Part shown: in pieces, positions 58,623-64,000 of the stretch
How positions within the stretch are numbered: the first letter of the stretch is position 1
Layout: each line of letters starts with the position of its first letter
Assembly (NCBI RefSeq): GCF_002105155.1
Contig: NW_019029033.1
Coordinates: 228,726-292,725 of the forward strand
Origin: Lobosporangium transversale
Taxonomy: Eukaryota; Mortierellomycota; Mortierellomycetes; Mortierellales; Mortierellaceae
DNA: 64,000 bases
Direction: 5' to 3'
Made by a program: the position numbers and the translations under genes
The notes under the pieces: model-generated
Databases searched by the model: none
Seen by the model: only the letters and a program-made list of their open reading frames with translations
Told to the model about the DNA's origin: nothing

Positions 58623-61456
58623 ATGACAGCTGGTTCATATCTCAAGCAATTAATCAATCCTGCACCCAGGACAGATGATCCCAAAAAATGGTCAAAAAGC
58701 AAGAAAAACACCGTTGTGATCATTATTGGCTATTGTGCTTTTGTGGCTCCGCTAGCTTCCAGTATTTACATGCCCGCGGTCTTGCAAGTCAAGAACGATT
58801 TGAATACGACTCCATCGCTCGTCAGTGCAACCTGTAATGTATCGCTTTTGCCCCATTGAATATTCCATCATTCCCCTCCCCTCTCTTTCTTTGTCTTGCG
58901 CAAACAAAAGAATTGGCTGTTTCGCGTTTTGTTGACTTCTATACTGTTCAGTGATTACCATAAATGAAACCGTTCGGCAAAACTGTTACATTTCATCCTA
59001 TAAAATGCATCATGTTTGTATACATGTTACGCATGCACATGGATACGATCCATACACACTATATTTATACACATTACATCCATTACAACTATACACACGC
59101 CTCTTTCCCCCACATGGACATTTTGCTAATTTTCTCGAGTCTTTACAGATCATTCTAATACCTTTTCATCCTCCCTCTTCTCTTTTAATAACTGTTTTAT
59201 TATTATTATTAAAAATAACACTAATAATAATCAATGTATATATACATATAGTATCTGTCTATGTCCTCTTTTTGGGAATCATGCCCGTGTTCTGGGCCTC
59301 GCTCTGTGATTACTATGGACGACGACCGATCTACCTTATCTCCATGTTGATCTTCATCCTGGGCTCACTCTTTGCAGCCATTGCTCACAATATCTGGGTC
59401 TTCTTTGTGATGCGTGCCATCCAAGCGTTCGGAGCCAGCTCCGTCCTGTCTGTCGGAGGCGGTTCCTTAAGTGATGTGTTCTACAGCAGTGAACGCGGTA
59501 CAGCCTTTGGACTATACTATCTAGGACCACTTATCGCACCCATGGTTGGCCCTATCATTGGAGGAGTTGTTGCAGACAAGGCTGGCTGGAGGTACTCTAA
59601 TTTTTTATTATTATTTTATTATTTTATTTTATTTTTTATTTTATTTTATTTTATTTTTTTAAAACCGTTCTTGTCAGCCTGAAATCGTTTGGAAAACCGA
59701 AACCAAGCAACAAGCAAGTGCCTAATGCGTCATTTTGTTTTCCTCTTTTGTATCATATTAATTTAGAACCACGATGTGGCTTCTTTTGGCAACAGCGATC
59801 GTCGCCTTTTTGCTCGTCCTGTTCGTCCTTCCAGAGACATACCGCCATCACATTGATGAGCCCACGACAATGACGGAGGAAAGTGACAATAGCCAGACGA
59901 ATCAGTCAGATATTACTCATGTTGCTGGCAAACTATCGCTTCATAGTGAAACAGATGAACCATCCTCAACACCAACATCATCCCCTGCTACACGTTGCAC
60001 ACCTAGTCTCAAGAGTCCCTCCATCGGCCTTTCACGCAAGGCATCTACCGTAGGTCGACTTTCTGTCCACAGCTTCCACAGCAATCATAGTCGTCGCAGT
60101 GTAGTCACACCAATGGAAAGTGCTATGGAATACATTGTACCCAACATCATCCCTCCTCATCTGGTAGAGGAAGAAGAACAGCGTAGAGCGGAGATGGACT
60201 CCATGACTGAGGGCAATTCAAACGCTGTAGAGACCAGAGATGAGGCTGTTGAGGCCGAAAACCAAAAGACGGTCAGTACCGGCAGTATTATGGATTGCCA
60301 CTCTACAACAGCAGGAGATCGCCATGTGGTTTTCCCAGAAGAAAAGCAAGAGATCAACACGAATGAGAAGTATTCTCATAGCAGTGATGAAAAGAGGTTT
60401 GAGGATGGAGAGTTAGCAGAGAAATCAATCATTGACGGGACTACTACTACTCCTACTGCTGTTGCTACTACTACTTCTACCACGGCACCTACGGCTACAG
60501 TTCTTGTTCCTCCAAAGCGAAAATCATTTAATCCTTTACGACCATTATTATGCCTTCGTTCGCCTACCAATGCCCTCTTGGTCACCTTCAACGGATTATC
60601 CCTGGCAGCTCAGTTTTGTATGAACAACACCATGCCGATCTCGTTCCACGAAGTGTACGGTATGTCAGAGACTACCATTGGACTTGTTTTCTGCGCAGGA
60701 GGATTCGGATCCATCGTTGGATCCATCGTTGGTGGCAGATACTCGGATTATGTGATGCGTCGCTGGTTGGTCAAACATGAGCTGAGGCGACAGAGGGAGT
60801 TGAGGGATCGTGAGGCGATGTTTGGAGCTGGACATGGATCTCGCCCAAGCAGCAGTAACGGCTCTACGCCTGTCAAGGAGATTACTGAAAAGGATGTTGT
60901 CATTGATGTGACCATGCGCGCTCCACCGGAAATCCGTCTTCGCAGGTTAGGAATTGGATTTTTTTTTTTTTTTTTTTTTTTTCTCATCTTCAACCAGAAT
61001 AGTTGACTGACTTTATATATTTATTTTTATTTTATTTTTTTATTTTTTTCTAGTGTATGGTTAGGTGTTTTCTTGTTACCACTTGGTCTCATGCTTTTTG
61101 GTTGGTCAATTCAGAATCGACTTGCACTTGGTTCAGCGGTCGTCGGGATCTTCTTTGTAGGATTTGGGATGATGATGGTTTACTCTAGCACGACCACAGC
61201 GCTCGTGGATGCAAACTCTCAGAACAACATGGCTACCTCTGCAGTGGCCTGCAACAGTCTTGCTCGAGGCGTCACCGGTGCCATTGGAGGATTTACAGCC
61301 CTCCCCCTGTTGGGGGCCATGGGCAGTGGATGGCTCTACACATTCTGGGCCCTCATGACCTTGTTGGGTTCCATTGGCTTGGTTGTCCTTTTGGTGAAGG
61401 CTAAAACATGGAGAGAACAAGAAGCCGTCGCAGAAAAAGTGGTTGATCGCGTTTAA
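58623..61456 (+). CDS. MFS transporter, DHA1-like (drug:H+ antiporter type)
   Basis: Four exons, 58623-58833, 59252-59591, 59767-60945 and 61054-61456, give 710 residues. Major-facilitator proteins of this type export small molecules using the proton gradient. Seen: helix 1 (NTVVIIIGYCAFVAPLASSI) and YMPAVLQVKNDL, helix 2 with the signature CDYYGRRPIYL (about 88-98), GSLFAAIAHNIWVFFVMRAI, VLSVGGGSLSDVF and LGPLIAPMVGPIIGGVV. WLLLATAIVAFLLVLFVLPETY is helix 6. An unusually long hydrophilic loop of about 230 residues (about 212-440) precedes the C-terminal six helices. An ATG 48 bases upstream is in frame, but MTAGSYLKQ fits the family start better. It is the source copy for the fragments at 21304 and 24538. 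Confidence 0.92.
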
Positions 61457-61556
61457 AAAAAACACTTTTTCTTTGTATTTAGAGCATTTTCATTTATGCA
61501 TATTTTTTTTTTTTTTATTTCGCATCCATCTCATTTAAAATTGCATCTCATATCCT

Positions 61557-61767
61557 AAAGCATTGAGTGAAGTTACGATTTCGTATTTTATTCAGCTAAT
61601 TATTACAATAAAATTTGTTTGTTTTTTTTTTCTTTTTCTTTTTCAAATGTTTCTACTTACAAAAAAACAATATAAGTTTTTTTTTTTTTTTTTTTTTTTT
61701 TTTTCTTTCAAATGTTTCTACTTACAAAAAAACAATAAAGTTTTTTTTTTTCTTTTCTTTTCCTTTT

Positions 61768-61799
<32 letters not shown>

Positions 61800-64000
61800 C
61801 AAATGTTTCTACTTCACAAAAAAACAATAAGTTTTTTTCTTTTTTTTCCCCTCTTCAAATATCATTCATCCTTCTCCAAGTTTGTGCATCCATATTGGGA
61901 TCAGGGGTAGGATATCGACGTTGAGCAAACTCCTTGTATAAACTTACTATTTCTTCTCTTTCTTGTTTACGTCTTCTTTCTTCTTCGTCTCCTTCCTCTT
62001 CCTCATCCTTATTCGCTTCCTCGTCCATGGTCTTCTCCTCCTCCTTAGCCTTAGCCTCGTTCTTCTTCTTACCCCTATCCCTCTCCTTACCTCTATCCTT
62101 CACCTTAGCCTCTTGTCGTTGTCGTTGCGATTGTGATGATTGCTGTCGTGCTTGCTGCTCCAGTCGATGAAGCTCTTCTCTTTGTCTTTGAGCTTCAATC
62201 TCTGCACGGACAGCTCTTTGTTGGGTTCGCAAAATGAATGGCCTAGGTTGAGTCAGAGGCCTCACCTCCTTCCTGGGTATAGATTGCTTAGGAGGAAGAA
62301 CCACCGCCTTTGGTATCTTCCTCCTCCCCTCTTCCTCCAACAGCCTCTCTTCCTCCTCCCGCTGCTGAAGCCGTGCCCAGTATCGTTTGCTCCTACCTTC
62401 AGTCTCAAACTGGAAGGGTTTAGGGATTGTCCCTGTGGACCTGGGCATCGGCCTCGGCGTGGGCATCGGCGTTGATGCGCGCTTTGTTGGTTTGAGCGCG
62501 AGTGGCCGAGATGCCAGAGGATCGTATCGCCTCTTGGCGATAACTGGCGACTTTGGAGCCGCCAGTCTGGTTTTCACCAACGCCTGTGCCTTTGGTGGCG
62601 ATGGTGATGGCGGTACCAGCGTTGCCTCTGTTTTTGGCCGTTGAGGTCGTGCTGTCGGCTTTGGGCGTACACCAAGAGGATCATGTCGTCTCTTGGTGAC
62701 CACAGGGGATTTGGGGGCTGTCAGTCGTGTTTTCTCCATTTTAGGTACACTCGAGGTTCCTGAACTTTGGAGGACCTATGCACGTGTATTGTATATTAGA
62801 GAAAATAATAATTCTGTTACAACGATTCTTTACAGACACACATTTATACATAAAATATATAATACACATATTTCTGAACTCAACAACAACAGCAACAACA
62901 ACAGCAACAACAACAGCAACAACAACAGCAGCAACAACAGCAACAACAACAGCAACAACAACAGCAGCAACAACAGCAACAACAACAGCAACAACAACAG
63001 CAACAACAACAGCAACAACAACAGCAACAACAACAGCAACAACAACAATAAAATATAAAACAAAACAAATAAAATAAAATAAAATAAAATAAAGTAAAGT
63101 AAAATAGTGTAAAATAAAATAAGCTCTCGACTGAAGACTCCACAACCAGTTAAGCAATTACCTTTTTTTGGCTCATGAGTACACTCTTTTCAAGCTGCTG
63201 CTTGCGTTCTGAGAGAGGAATAAAAGGTGACTCGGGCCTAGCTTGCTGCTCATTGGTGATTAGGTCTTGCAGAACCGGTGAAACTGATGTAGCAACTGGT
63301 GGCGCTGATGTAGCATTTGGTGGCGCTGATGTAGCAACTGGCAGCATTGGTGCAACAACCTGTGGATTAGAATGTGACTTGGTAGCATTGTTTTTATTGA
63401 TGTGTGGAGTTGGATCATAAAAGATGGAGGGCTCTTCTTTATGTTTTTGCTGTTGTTGCAGCCATTGCTTGCCTTGAAGATATGCTCTTGTCATATGAAT
63501 ATTTCGAAGTGGTGTCATCTTTGCGTTCTTCTGTTCTTGCGTACCGGGTAAGTTGGGAAAGCTCATAATTATAAAGGGGGGTATCGGGTATCAGGTATCA
63601 GGTATCAGGTAACAAGGCAATAGGTAAGAGCTTCTGAAGCTTGGACAGGTGGAATGGTTGAATGAAGAAAGGTTAATCACAACTTTATTAACTTTATATA
63701 CGACGCGACATTGTAGGCACGTGAAACCGCGGTCACTAATAAAAGAAAGGCGTGTTGTATATTTCTGTTTAAGGGGCAAGAAGATAAGCACAAAATCAGG
63801 ATGGTGACAGGACAAAGAGTGTTGACAAGAATAACAAGGCAAATAACCTTGACGACAAACAGCGCCATAAGATGCCAAAAGGGAAGGTGGGAGCTTTATA
63901 GGTGAGCTCACAAACTGAGTTACCGGAAGTCAAAGGCCTGTTGTGAAAAGGGGAAAAATAAAGGTGAACAGCAAGATGAGTTGTAGGTAGAACTTAAAAA
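61557..64000 (-). repeat. 2.4-kb amplified unit, copy C (reaches window edge)
   Basis: Matches copy A with a constant offset of 35,989 from the MFS 3' part to the intron, then 35,994 because of one extra GTAAA-type step in the pentanucleotide run near 63095. The match holds to 63999. The last base of the window (64000) differs from copy A, so the true end is not visible. Confidence 0.85.
61855..63566 (-). CDS. Unrecognised charged two-exon protein, copy C
   Basis: Exons 63162-63566 and 61855-62775, intron 386 bp, 441 residues with the same translation as copies A and B. Because the MFS gene beside it is complete, this may be the parental location of copy A. It converges with the MFS gene; the two stop codons are 398 bp apart, separated by oligo(T) tracts and repeats of CAAATGTTTCTACTT. 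As in the other copies, no conserved domain is recognised. The two basic repeats APKSPVVTKRRHDPL and APKSPVIAKRRYDPL are the most distinctive part. Confidence 0.6.

Overview
The window is nuclear DNA from a filamentous fungus. Genes are split by short GT-AG introns, many with long oligo(A) or oligo(T) runs. The genes are eukaryotic housekeeping genes: Rab GDI, FCP1, SPB4, an ER-type GH47 mannosidase, BLOC1S2 and SARAF. F-box/LRR proteins are expanded. Having SARAF and BLOC1S2 together with this F-box expansion suggests an early-diverging lineage, most likely Mucoromycota/Mortierellomycota. The taxonomic call is inference; exon structures were worked out by hand from splice sites and family alignments recalled from general knowledge.

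Layout. 1-7760 is a housekeeping block: SARAF (-, cut by the window edge), Rab GDI (-) and FCP1 (+). 7761-36270 is an accessory, rearranged block. It holds two intact F-box/LRR genes, one frameshifted gene and three decayed or truncated ones; a decayed MULE transposase; small inverted-repeat elements; decayed fragments; pieces of a duplicated MFS transporter; and two copies of a 2.4-kb unit carrying an unrecognised two-exon gene. 36296-56551 is a second dense housekeeping block: BLOC1S2, a class IV aminotransferase, a TEX30-like hydrolase, a PAQR receptor, a DH-domain protein, SPB4, GH47 mannosidase and fumarate reductase with cytochrome b5. 57089-57469 is a near-perfect foldback element. 58623-61456 is the complete MFS transporter, followed tail-to-tail by a third copy of the 2.4-kb unit running off the right edge.

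The most unusual part is the amplified 2.4-kb unit (25568-28031 -, 31187-33582 +, 61557-64000 -). All three copies encode the same predicted 441-aa charged protein, which I could not assign to a family. They keep the same intron with a CAA/CAG-type array. The third copy and the 3' part of the MFS gene were copied together (constant offset of 35,989 bp) into the F-box cluster. There the MFS piece is joined in frame to a truncated F-box gene, and another piece of the same MFS gene lies inverted about 2.5 kb away. The unit's 5' region is also related to a diverged sequence at 14095-14410, so that part is a dispersed repeat with promoter- or LTR-like signals.

The housekeeping genes serve vesicle traffic and organelles (GDI, BLOC1S2), ER calcium entry and glycoprotein processing (SARAF, GH47), transcription and ribosome biogenesis (FCP1, SPB4), and metabolism or signalling (fumarate reductase, aminotransferase, PAQR, DH protein). 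Nothing suggests they form one pathway.
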